A stretch of DNA of 64,000 bases from Bradyrhizobium sp. SRL28 (lineage in GTDB: Bacteria > Pseudomonadota > Alphaproteobacteria > Rhizobiales > Xanthobacteraceae). Of the stretch, positions 51,848 through 61,969 are shown one piece after another; position 1 is the stretch's first letter; every line of letters starts with the position of its first letter. The position numbers and the translations under genes are program-made. The notes beneath the pieces are model-generated. The model worked only from the letters and a program-made list of their open reading frames with translations, ran no database searches and was not told where the DNA came from. Where the stretch lies: contig NZ_JAHEAG010000029.1 of the NCBI RefSeq assembly GCF_018596315.1, positions 1 through 64,000 of the forward strand, in the 5' to 3' direction.

Positions 51848-52843
51848 TCAGGCCTTGGAGAGACCGGCGGCCTTCATCGCCACACCCATCTGGGCGTCGC
51901 CCTTGTCCATGAAGGTGGCGAATTCGGACGCGTCGCCCCACACCGTTCCGAAGCCGCGATTGCTCATGAACTCCTTGAACTCCTTGGAGTCGAAAACCTT
52001 CTTCAGCGATGCGGTGAGTTTAGTCGCGACGTCGGCGGGCAGGCCCTTGGGGCCGGCAATGCCGCGCCACGCGCCGGTCGAATAGTCGATGCCAATCGCC
52101 TCCTTCAGCGTCGGCACATCGGGGAAGGCGGGGTTGCGCGCCGTAGCCATGACGGCGAGGCTGCGCGCCTTGCCGGCCTCGATGATGGCGCGCGCTTCCG
52201 GCACCGAGCAGGTGGTGAGGTCGAGGCCGCCTGCCGCGAGATCCTGCATCGCGGGCGCAGCACCGTTCGACGGCACCCAGGCCACGTGGTTCGGCGCAAG
52301 TCCCATCGCCTGCATCCAGCCGACCAGCGCTAGGTGCCAGATGCCGCCCTGGCCGGTGCCCGAGGCTTTGAACTTGCCGGCAGGCGCGGCCTTGATGGCG
52401 TCGGCGAGCTCCTTCACGGTCTTGTAGGGCGAGGTGGAACTGACCTGGATGCCGGGCGGATCCTCGTTCATCAGCGCAAGCGGCGTGTAGCTCTTGGGTG
52501 CGAGTTCCGTAAGCCCCTGCCAGTGCATCATCGAGATTTCCACCGTCAGCATGCCGATGGTGTAGCCGTCGGGCTGCGCGGTCGCGATCGCCGAATGGCC
52601 GACCACGCCGGAGCCGCCGGTCCGGTTGACCACGTTGAAAGGCTGGCCGAGATCCTTTTCCAAAAGCGCCGCCACGATGCGCGCGGTGGCGTCGGTGCCG
52701 CCGCCGGCGCCCCAGGGCACGATCACGGTTACGGGGCGCGCCGGATAGGCCTGCGCCAAAGCCGGCTTGAAGCCCAAACCCGCGACGGCCGCAGCAGCGG
52801 CGGATGAAGCCGCGAAGGCGCGGCGCGTGATTTTCTTGGACAT
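51848..52843 (-). CDS. tctC: TctC-type periplasmic substrate-binding protein (Bug family)
   Basis: A 331-residue protein with a twin-arginine signal (MSKKITRRAFAASSAA). The Bug signature is present: YPARPVTVIVPWGAGGGTDATARIVA, then VVNRTGGSGVVGHSAIATAQPDGYTIGM and the C-terminal WRGIAGPKGLPADVATKL. The ATG at 52843 has GGAGG eight bases upstream. The ligand cannot be read; family members bind citrate, other carboxylates or aromatic acids. It begins the tctCBA-meaB-pcp run. Confidence 0.94.
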   Translation of the reverse strand: MSKKITRRAFAASSAAAAAVAGLGFKPALAQAYPARPVTVIVPWGAGGGTDATARIVAALLEKDLGQPFNVVNRTGGSGVVGHSAIATAQPDGYTIGMLTVEISMMHWQGLTELAPKSYTPLALMNEDPPGIQVSSTSPYKTVKELADAIKAAPAGKFKASGTGQGGIWHLALVGWMQAMGLAPNHVAWVPSNGAAPAMQDLAAGGLDLTTCSVPEARAIIEAGKARSLAVMATARNPAFPDVPTLKEAIGIDYSTGAWRGIAGPKGLPADVATKLTASLKKVFDSKEFKEFMSNRGFGTVWGDASEFATFMDKGDAQMGVAMKAAGLSKA

Positions 52844-53064
52844 TGGTGGTCCTCCCCTGCGGCATCCGTGAAGCCGGACGCTCTTGTGATGCGACATTCT
52901 AGGCGGCTTTGCGTTGTGGTCGCAAGGCATTGGCTCATGAGGAGGATCATCGCCCGGTGGGCATCTCGCCACATCCGGAAATCGGGTGGCGGCGAGCGGG
53001 CTAGCCGAAATAGGTATCCGTGTGCGGCTCAGTCATCGAGCCGCGATCGATTGCGGAGAGAACC

Positions 53065-53535
53065 ATGACGACAGCCTATTACAGCACCGTGCTGGACCAT
53101 CCCCTGGAAACCGTGTGGGACCTGATCCGCGATTTCAACAACTACCCGGCCTATATCGGCGGGGTCAGCGAAAGCGTGATCGAAGACGACAAGGGCGGCG
53201 ACGAAGTCGGCGCGGTCAGGCGCTTCTGCTACCTCGGCAACTGGATCAGGCAGCGGCTGGCCGGCCATTCCGAAGAAGCGCACTCGCTCACCTATGCGGG
53301 CATCGAGCCGTTCCCGTTTCCTGCCGGGCTTGTTCCGGACGCGCCCGCGCCGACGCACTACGAGGGGACGATGCACCTGCTGCCGGTCGTTGAGGGCAAC
53401 AGGACGTTCATCGAATGGTCGGTCCGGCTCGACACCGAACCGCAGGATAGCGATCGCTGGCAGAATTTGTTCCAGTCATGGATTCCGGACTGGACCCATT
53501 CGCTCGAAAGGGCGCTCGGCCGCCAGGCTGCTTGA
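53065..53535 (+). CDS. SRPBCC/START-like domain protein
   Basis: A 156-residue protein with the polyketide-cyclase2-like fold: TAYYSTVLDHPLETVWDLIRDFNNYPAYIGGVSESVIED opening, a central GAVRRFCYLGNWIRQRL strand pair, an RTFIEWSVRLDTEP strand and a long C-terminal helix (WQNLFQSWIPDWTHSLERAL). These proteins bind small hydrophobic ligands in the cytosol. The ATG at 53065 has GGAGAG upstream. It is alone on the plus strand, between two leftward operons. Confidence 0.85.
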   Translation: MTTAYYSTVLDHPLETVWDLIRDFNNYPAYIGGVSESVIEDDKGGDEVGAVRRFCYLGNWIRQRLAGHSEEAHSLTYAGIEPFPFPAGLVPDAPAPTHYEGTMHLLPVVEGNRTFIEWSVRLDTEPQDSDRWQNLFQSWIPDWTHSLERALGRQAA

Positions 53536-53546
53536 TGGTGCAGCCG

Positions 53547-54344
53547 TCATTGCGGCCGGTCTTCGTCGTCCTTCGGTCGCGCGCCGCCGAAAATTTTTGC
53601 ACCTTCCGGCGTCAGATACGGCCTTAACGTCTCCCACGGCACGAAGGCGATATACTCGCCTTCGGCGTAGGAGCCAACCGCGTAAGGGGCGTAGTGAAAC
53701 GTCAGGCCGGAGCTCTTGCCTTCCTCGGTCGATGGCGCCAGCGAGACCGGCCCGATCTTGAGCAGCTTTGCCTCGATGGCTTCGATGGCGCTGGTGTCAG
53801 TGCCTTCCGCGCCGCGTTTCTTTTTCTCGGCCTCGAGGGATGCAATGACGCCTTGCCGCATCGCTTTCAGCGTCGGGCCGTTGTCGGCTGTTTCGGTGAA
53901 GAACGGACGGATGCTGATGCGTTTGCCCGCTGACCTGTCCCACAGGATCGTGTCGGACGAACTGTTGGGGTGCGCGCCGCCAGTATATTCGTAGTCACTC
54001 CTGACGATGCTGACATAGCGGCCATCGACCACCGAGCGCGTCTCGTATTTCCGCTCAAACGACCACGGGTTGCGGAACAACTCGGGATCCTGCTTGCGTT
54101 CCTTGTCGGCATCGCTGCGGTTCTTCACGGCCCATGCCTTTCCCTCGGCCAGGCAGTTCGCCGCCAGCGCCGGATCGGCCTTGACCTTCGCGTCGAGGAT
54201 GACGCTGGCCTCGACCCATTTGGTCTTGATGGAAAAATCTGGCTTGGGCTCGGCGGCAAACGCCAAGCCCAGCGCCGCACCGCATGCGACTGCGCCCGCA
54301 AAACCAATGGTCCTGACGCGTGTGAGGAATGCAATGCCGCGCAA
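53547..54344 (-). CDS. Exported DUF3298/RsiV-like protein
   Basis: A 265-residue protein with a signal peptide (TIGFAGAVACGAALGLAFA). The mature part matches the DUF4163/DUF3298 arrangement seen in RsiV-like proteins: ETRSVVDGRYVSIVRSDYEYTGGAHPN, where YTGGAHPN is the family hallmark, then SIRPFFTE and a C-terminal FHYAPYAVGSYAEGEYIAFVPW strand pair. It is periplasmic. It follows mutB by 38 bp and may share its transcript; its role is unknown. Confidence 0.87.
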   Translation of the reverse strand: MRGIAFLTRVRTIGFAGAVACGAALGLAFAAEPKPDFSIKTKWVEASVILDAKVKADPALAANCLAEGKAWAVKNRSDADKERKQDPELFRNPWSFERKYETRSVVDGRYVSIVRSDYEYTGGAHPNSSSDTILWDRSAGKRISIRPFFTETADNGPTLKAMRQGVIASLEAEKKKRGAEGTDTSAIEAIEAKLLKIGPVSLAPSTEEGKSSGLTFHYAPYAVGSYAEGEYIAFVPWETLRPYLTPEGAKIFGGARPKDDEDRPQ

Positions 54345-54382
54345 GGGCGATCCTTTGGAAAGTAGCTGCGCCCGGCGGAGAA

Positions 54383-56542
<2,160 letters not shown>

Positions 56543-56584
56543 GGTACCCATTATAGCACATGTGAACGTCGGGGATCGTCACCC

Positions 56585-57052
56585 CTAATCATGGTCCGGA
56601 TGCTGGTGGCTGCTGATGGTCGCCATCTTCTCCGGGCCGTAATTCTGCTGCGTGGTCTGGCTCGGCAGGTTGGCGATGCCGACCACCCAGCCGAGCCGGG
56701 ATTCGGTTCCATACTGCCGCGTCGGCACCACCCGGTCGGGGCGGTCGAACGCGCCGGTCATGATCTCGATATGGGGGCCGCCGATCAGCCGGTAGGTCAG
56801 GGGCGTGCCGCAGGCCGCGCAGAAATCGCGCTCGGCGATGGAGGAGGACTGAAACGTCGCCGGCTTGCCGCGGGTCCAGCTGAAATGCTCGTGCTCGATA
56901 TCGGCGAGGGAGGCGAAGGGCGCGCCCGATGCCTTCTGGCACATCCGGCAATGGCAGATGCTGACCTTGGGCGGCACTTTCGACACCGAAAAGCGGACGG
57001 CGCCGCACTGACAGCCGCCGGTCAGGACCGTCTTGTGGTTGTTCTCCGTCAT
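56585..57052 (-). CDS. GFA family zinc-binding protein (PF04828)
   Basis: A 155-residue protein with the GFA cysteine set: Cys14 and Cys16 (GGCQCGAVRF), Cys33, Cys35 and Cys38 (CHCRMCQK), and Cys78 and Cys81 (FCAACGTPL), which bind two zinc ions in the glutathione-dependent formaldehyde-activating fold. Whether it activates formaldehyde or another thiol adduct is unclear. The ATG at 57052 has GGAGCGAG upstream and overlaps the mutA stop as ATGA. Its place inside the mutase operon is unusual. Confidence 0.9.
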   Translation of the reverse strand: MTENNHKTVLTGGCQCGAVRFSVSKVPPKVSICHCRMCQKASGAPFASLADIEHEHFSWTRGKPATFQSSSIAERDFCAACGTPLTYRLIGGPHIEIMTGAFDRPDRVVPTRQYGTESRLGWVVGIANLPSQTTQQNYGPEKMATISSHQHPDHD

Positions 57053-58917
57053 GCTCGCTCCATCCGCCGCCAGGTTTCCTGCAGCATCGCCAGCGCGTCG
57101 CCGCCGGCAAAGATGAAGTCGCCGACGCCAGCCGTGCGCAGCGCGGCCTCCTGCTCGCCGGGCCGGCCTGCCAGATAGATATGCTTGGCGCCGGCGGCTT
57201 GAAGGGCCTTTGCGGCGGCCGCCGCGTGTTCCGCATAGACCTTGTCGGACGAGCACAGGCAAACAATAGCCGCGCCGGACCCCTTGAACGCGGCGGCGAG
57301 CGCCGCTGGGTCGGCAAAGCCTTGCGTGTCGATCGCCTCGATGCCGCCGGTCTCGAAAAAGCTCTTGGCGAAGGTGGCGCGCGCGGTGAAGTCGGCGGCC
57401 GTGCCGAGATTGGCGAGGAATATCTTTGGCCGCGCGCCCGACGTCTTGAGCTTGTCGTCCGACTTGTCCCGTAGCGCCTCGAACGGCGCGGCCAGCCGCA
57501 TCGGCGGGACGGGATCGAACTTGAATTTCGCCTCGCCATAGGGCGGCAGCACCACCGGCGTCGCCTCGAGCACGGCGATCTCAGCCTCATGCAGGTTCGG
57601 AAATTCACTCGCGCCCGTCAGCACGTCACGCCGCTTGGCGATGTTGGCTTCGCGCGCGGCGCGGGTCGCGGCCACCTTGCGCTGGATCAGGTTCTGTTCG
57701 AGCGCCGGGAACATGCCGCCGGCCTTCTCGATCTCCTGGAACAGCGACCATGCGGCTTCGCAGAGCTGCTTCGTCAATGTCTCGATGCCGCCGGAGCCGG
57801 CTGCGGGATCGCTGACCTTGGCGAGGTTGGATTCTTCCAGCAGCACCAGTTGCGTGTTGCGCGCGGCACGCCGCGCGAACGGATCGGGTAATCCCAAGGC
57901 CAGCGTGTGCGGCAATACGGTAATAGCGTTGGCGCCACCGAGACCGGCCGCGAAAGTCGCTATCGTCGCGCGCAGCATGTTCACGTAAGCGTCGCGCTGC
58001 GTCAGCATTCGCCACGCCGTATCGGCCGCAATGAACAGTGGTTTGGGTATCAGGCCGCTGGCCTGTTCGATCCGCGCCCACAACAGCCGCAGCGCCCGGA
58101 ATTTCGCCAGCGTCAGGAATTGATCCGCATCTGCGCTGAGCCGCGCATAGACCATGCCTTGCGCATCTTCGAGCGCAATGCCGGCCTGTTCGATCGCGCG
58201 CAGATAGGCAACGCCGGCAGCCAGCACGAATGCCAATTCCTGAACTTCCGATCCGCCGGCATCATGGATCACGCGCCCATCGGCGGCTGCGAGCGGGCCT
58301 TTGAAGCCCATTGCGGCGAGACCTTTGATCGCGCCAGTGACCGCCGGAACGATCTCCTCCCAGCTATAGGGACTGAAGCCCCACACCGCACCGGACCCGA
58401 GCGGGTCCAGGCCGAAGCGGATGTCGCAAGCCGCGGGATCGATGCCTTTGCCCTTGATGTATTCGGCGACGTGAATGGCAGCCATGCGCGACTGCGGACC
58501 GATCTGAAGCTCGATGCCGATGCCGGCGTCGAGATAGATGCCGTCGAGAACTTGCGCGACCGCTTCTGCCGAAGGATCCAAGCCAAACCCGTGGGCGCCA
58601 TTGGCGCCGGCGAACACCAGCGTCAGCCCCGTCGCGCCGTTCTCCAGATCGTGCAGCGCCTGCGCGTTGGCCGCCTTCGCATCGGGATGATCGATCCGCT
58701 GCATGATCTGCCAGGGTGCCGCCGCAGCACGGCCGGCGACCGGCGCGGCACCCTGGGCACGGCGGTAGATCGGATCGATCTTCAATCCGTCGGACGTCTT
58801 GCTGACCAGTTTCTCGAACGGCGCGCCCTTCAGCACCCCGTCGACCAGCTTGCGCCAGTCCTCGTAGGTCGCTTGCGGAAACTCCGCGGCCAATGTCAGC
58901 TCGTCAGTCTTGGTCAT
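57049..58917 (-). CDS. mutA: Methylmalonyl-CoA mutase small (non-catalytic) subunit
   Basis: A 622-residue protein with the mutase barrel but an altered B12 domain: the C-terminal IFLANLGTAADFTARATFAKSFFE occupies the place of the GxDGHxxG motif and lacks the histidine, as in MutA subunits. The N-terminal LTLAAEFPQATYEDWRKLVDGVLKGAPFEKLVSKTSDGLKIDPIY is typical of the family. It pairs with the catalytic subunit encoded downstream. It is the first gene in the mutA-GFA-mutB-DUF3298 run. Confidence 0.95.
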   Translation of the reverse strand: MTKTDELTLAAEFPQATYEDWRKLVDGVLKGAPFEKLVSKTSDGLKIDPIYRRAQGAAPVAGRAAAAPWQIMQRIDHPDAKAANAQALHDLENGATGLTLVFAGANGAHGFGLDPSAEAVAQVLDGIYLDAGIGIELQIGPQSRMAAIHVAEYIKGKGIDPAACDIRFGLDPLGSGAVWGFSPYSWEEIVPAVTGAIKGLAAMGFKGPLAAADGRVIHDAGGSEVQELAFVLAAGVAYLRAIEQAGIALEDAQGMVYARLSADADQFLTLAKFRALRLLWARIEQASGLIPKPLFIAADTAWRMLTQRDAYVNMLRATIATFAAGLGGANAITVLPHTLALGLPDPFARRAARNTQLVLLEESNLAKVSDPAAGSGGIETLTKQLCEAAWSLFQEIEKAGGMFPALEQNLIQRKVAATRAAREANIAKRRDVLTGASEFPNLHEAEIAVLEATPVVLPPYGEAKFKFDPVPPMRLAAPFEALRDKSDDKLKTSGARPKIFLANLGTAADFTARATFAKSFFETGGIEAIDTQGFADPAALAAAFKGSGAAIVCLCSSDKVYAEHAAAAAKALQAAGAKHIYLAGRPGEQEAALRTAGVGDFIFAGGDALAMLQETWRRMERA

Positions 58918-59010
58918 CCGGGCTATTTATTCCCTGGTCGTCTCTTGATTTGGCCGGAAATTGCCACGGGGCGGCCGCCAAGCCAAACGGTTGTTTTGGG
59001 ATCTTTCGGG

Positions 59011-59502
59011 TCAATCGAGGTCGGGCAACCGCTGGATACCCTCGGTCGAAAGCTGCGCCAGCGCCTCGCTGACGCGACGTCCCGCAATGATGCGGTCGGG
59101 CACGATCTCGGCCAGCGGCACCAGCACAAAGGCGCGCTCGAAAGCCCGCGGATGCGGCAGCGTCAGTTCCGGCTTGTCGAGCTTGACGTCGTCATAGGCG
59201 ATCAGGTCGAGGTCGAGGGTGCGCGGACCCCAGCGCGTCTCATGGGCGCGGTCGCGGCCGAATTTTTTCTCGATCTTGTGCAGCGTGAACAGCAGCGCAT
59301 GCGGATCGAGGCTGGTTTCGATCTCGATACAGGCATTGGTGAAAGGCGCCTGGTGTTCCTCACCCCAGGGCGGGGTGGTGTAGTCGGAGGAACGCGCCAG
59401 CAGGGCGGCCTGTGTCATGCCGCAGATATTGGAGATGGCCTTGTTGAATGTCGCGCGGACGTCGCCGACATTGCCGCCGAGCGCGATCAGCACATCCGCC
59501 AT
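59011..59502 (-). CDS. folK: FolK, hydroxymethyl-dihydropterin pyrophosphokinase
   Basis: A 163-residue HPPK. ALGGNVGD opens the protein, followed by SSDYTTPPWG, the FGRDRAHETRWGPRTLDLDLIAYDD motif with the metal-binding aspartates, and LPHPRAFERAFVLVPLAEI. It makes the pyrophosphorylated pterin used by FolP in folate synthesis. It is the last gene of folP-folB-folK; the gap from folB is one base. Length is normal. Confidence 0.96.
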   Translation of the reverse strand: MADVLIALGGNVGDVRATFNKAISNICGMTQAALLARSSDYTTPPWGEEHQAPFTNACIEIETSLDPHALLFTLHKIEKKFGRDRAHETRWGPRTLDLDLIAYDDVKLDKPELTLPHPRAFERAFVLVPLAEIVPDRIIAGRRVSEALAQLSTEGIQRLPDLD

Positions 59503-59503
59503 G

Positions 59504-59875
59504 TCAGGGCGATTGCCGCTTGCGCGTCAGCACCACGCCGACATCTTCGAAGATCGCGGCGATCGGCGCATGCGGCTTGTGCACGGTGACCTTGACCCCG
59601 TCGACGCGCGCAAACGCCGCGAGTATCGCGTCTGCAACGGCGCCGGCGGCGCGCTCCAGGAGCTTGTAATTGGTGTTCTTGAACGCCGCCGTCGCGGTCG
59701 TCACCACACTGGCATAGGACACGGTGTCGGACAGGTGATCGGTGTGCGAGGCTTCCGACAGATCGGCGGAAAGTTCGAGGTCGATGACGAAACGCTGCCC
59801 GACTTCGGTTTCGTGTTCCATCACGCCATGGCGGGCATGGATGACGACGCCGGTGATGAAGATCGTATCGCTCAT
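59504..59875 (-). CDS. folB: FolB, dihydroneopterin aldolase
   Basis: A 123-residue aldolase. GVVIHARHGVMEHETEVGQRFVIDLELSADL is the family's N-terminal signature with the substrate-binding Glu; DTVSYASVVTTA and the C-terminal VTVHKPHAPIAAIFEDVGVVLTR, with the catalytic Lys in VHKP, complete it. It produces 6-hydroxymethyl-dihydropterin for FolK. It overlaps folP by four bases. Confidence 0.95.
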   Translation of the reverse strand: MSDTIFITGVVIHARHGVMEHETEVGQRFVIDLELSADLSEASHTDHLSDTVSYASVVTTATAAFKNTNYKLLERAAGAVADAILAAFARVDGVKVTVHKPHAPIAAIFEDVGVVLTRKRQSP

Positions 59876-60729
59876 CCCTGTTCCCTGATTGCGGCGGTGA
59901 CGCGCAGCGCCTGTACGGTCTCGGCGACGTCATGCGCACGGATGATCCGCGCGCCGTTCTGGGCCGCCAACAGATGCGCGGCAATCGAGCCGCCGAGACG
60001 CTGATGCGGCTCCGACGGCGTCACCGTGCTGATGAAACGCTTGCGCGAGGCGCCGACCAACAGTGGCAGTCCGAACGACTGCAACTCGCCGAGCCGTGCC
60101 AGTGCGGTCATGCTCTGCTCCGGCGTTTTGCCGAAGCCGATGCCGGGGTCGAGGATAATTTTGTCAGACGAAATTCCGGCACGGGCAGCGATATCGAGAG
60201 AGGCTGCAAAGAAATTGGAGATGTCCTGCATGATGTCTACAGCAGGATCGGCACTCTCGCGGTTATGCATGATGATGATGGGCGCGCCGCGCTCGGCGAC
60301 CAGTCCGGCCATGCCGGAATCGCGCTGCAGGCCCCAGACATCGTTGGCGACGGCGGCGCCCTGATGGAGCGCCCAGGCGACGACGGCCGATTTCATGCTG
60401 TCGATCGACACGGGAATGCCGAGCGCGACGATTTCAGGCAGCACCGGTTGCAGACGCTTCAATTCTTCTTCCGCCGAGATCGGTTCCGACCCGTAGGGCC
60501 GGGTGGATTCCGCGCCGATGTCGATGATGTCGGCGCCCTCGGCGACCATCCGCCGGGCCTGGGCCAGCGCACGCTCGGGAGCGGCGAACTGCCCACCATC
60601 CGAGAATGAATCGGGCGTCACATTCAGTACGCCCATCACCGCCGGGTATGGCCTTGACGGCAGCGCAGACAGCACCGGATGACCGGCCGGACCGGTGGCG
60701 GCGGTGGGTCTGGGCTTGGCTGCGATCAT
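59872..60729 (-). CDS. folP: FolP, dihydropteroate synthase
   Basis: A 285-residue DHPS. The motifs run in order: GVLNVTPDSFSDGG, DIIDIGAESTRPYG, PVSIDSMKSAVV, ANDVWG, IIIMHNRE, LDPGIGFGKTPEQ and LLVGASRKRFI, with the sulfonamide-region Ser/Arg intact. It joins the pterin pyrophosphate with p-aminobenzoate. It is the first gene of the folate run. Confidence 0.96.
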   Translation of the reverse strand: MIAAKPRPTAATGPAGHPVLSALPSRPYPAVMGVLNVTPDSFSDGGQFAAPERALAQARRMVAEGADIIDIGAESTRPYGSEPISAEEELKRLQPVLPEIVALGIPVSIDSMKSAVVAWALHQGAAVANDVWGLQRDSGMAGLVAERGAPIIIMHNRESADPAVDIMQDISNFFAASLDIAARAGISSDKIILDPGIGFGKTPEQSMTALARLGELQSFGLPLLVGASRKRFISTVTPSEPHQRLGGSIAAHLLAAQNGARIIRAHDVAETVQALRVTAAIREQG

Positions 60730-60804
60730 GCGGTGGCTTTGCGCGGTCCGCGCCGCCGAGTCAAGGCGTGAGAGCCGCGCCCCGCGGGCTGGCCTGACCG
60801 GCTT

Positions 60805-61212
60805 TTAGTAGCTGATCTTCGGCGCAAGCTTGCGCGCCTGTTCGATCAGCTGCTCGACCGATCTTTCGGAGGGCAGAACGCGGACCAGTTTGCGCTTGGT
60901 ATTCACGTCTTTCATGTTCTGCGCGAGCCGCGCCGGATTGCGGAGCGCGAGCTCACGCACGGTGGTGACGCCGGCTGCGCGCACCAGGCCCACCTTGGCC
61001 TTGCCCATCCCGGGGATGCGCATGTAGTCGGAAAAATTCGCCCATTCGAGCAGTTGCTGTTCGCTGATGCCGGTCTTCGCCGCCAGCGCCTTGCGTCCTT
61101 TCACCGTGCGGGCAGCCTCCAGCAGCGCCTCGGTGGTGCGAATGCCCACCGATTTCAGTTTCGAGGCGGAGTAGGCGGTCAGGCCTTCGATCTCGGAAAG
61201 GGGATAAGTCAT
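60805..61212 (-). CDS. DUF4332 helix-hairpin-helix protein
   Basis: A 135-residue protein built from helix-hairpin-helix-like motifs: IEGLTAYSASKLKSVGIRTTEALLEA and MRIPGMGKAKVGLVRAAGVTTVRELA, the DUF4332 pattern. This suggests DNA binding or a scaffold role in the cytosol. It is upstream of folP by 75 bp, on the same strand, and may be cotranscribed. The function is unknown. Confidence 0.87.
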   Translation of the reverse strand: MTYPLSEIEGLTAYSASKLKSVGIRTTEALLEAARTVKGRKALAAKTGISEQQLLEWANFSDYMRIPGMGKAKVGLVRAAGVTTVRELALRNPARLAQNMKDVNTKRKLVRVLPSERSVEQLIEQARKLAPKISY

Positions 61213-61266
61213 GATACCAAATGAAAAAAGAATGTGCTGAGGCCGAACGTGCTCACCAACTATGTG

Positions 61267-61632
61267 CTATGCGAACTGGCTGAGGCCCGGCGTCCCTGAA
61301 ATGATTTCGCCCATTTGATCCGCTCCGATTTTGTCACGGCCGAACCTGAAAAGTTCACGCGCCACGTTTTGAATCTCGCTCATGCTCAGACCGAGCGCCA
61401 TCAGCCTGGTGCCGACCGCCATCACGCCTCCGCCCATCAGCCGCGAGAAGCCGCCATTGCTGCTGGAAGCCGCAATCGCAGCCTCGGCACCCGGAATTTG
61501 GTCGATCAGGGCCTGAACCTTGTCGGAGGGCCCCTCGTTACGGAGAAAACCCAGAACGATTCCAACGGTTTTTTCAGCGACAGCGCCATCGATGCCGGCC
61601 TTGGAGGCCAGCCGCCCTATCAGTTCGTCCAT
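61267..61632 (-). CDS. DUF2780/DUF2267-like helical protein
   Basis: A 121-residue helical protein: MDELIGRLASKAGIDGAVAEKTVGIVLGFLRNEGP, DKVQALIDQIPGAEAAI and a Gly-rich hinge (NGGFSRLMGGGVMAVGTRLMALGLSMSEIQ), which recalls DUF2780 or DUF2267 proteins. The match is by eye. The ATG at 61632 follows a GGGG-rich leader, a weak ribosome binding site. It is divergent from the HerA-like gene. Confidence 0.75.
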   Translation of the reverse strand: MDELIGRLASKAGIDGAVAEKTVGIVLGFLRNEGPSDKVQALIDQIPGAEAAIAASSSNGGFSRLMGGGVMAVGTRLMALGLSMSEIQNVARELFRFGRDKIGADQMGEIISGTPGLSQFA

Positions 61633-61969
61633 ATTGCCCCGTCCCCAACCGGCTTTTGCCGGGTCGTTTACTTGTCTTTTGATCTTGAGCGCCTGCGATC
61701 TGAAATACAAGCGATCCCCGCACATCAGGGCAACGTGGTTCTCGATTCGCGCGGCGAGTGTTGCAGCAATGCAAGAGTGAATGCCGGTTTCATACAGAGT
61801 TATTGCGCTGCGCCGTCGATTTTTCCGCCGAAGGTCGGAAAAAAGTATGAGAGGCATGGTCCTTGGTGCGCTGCGACGGTGCCGCTGACGGTTTCAATCA
61901 GCGGACAGGATGCGATATGATGGTGTGACCCGACACCTAGAACTTCCCGATGCGCGATGAGGCGATGTG
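61633..61969. other. Divergent intergenic region with a short inverted repeat
   Basis: No gene is supported in these 337 bp. TTTTTCCG at 61820-61827 pairs with CGGAAAAA at 61836-61843 around an eight-base loop; it may be an operator or a small hairpin. The promoters of the DUF2780/DUF2267-like gene and the HerA-like gene must lie here. Confidence 0.35.
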
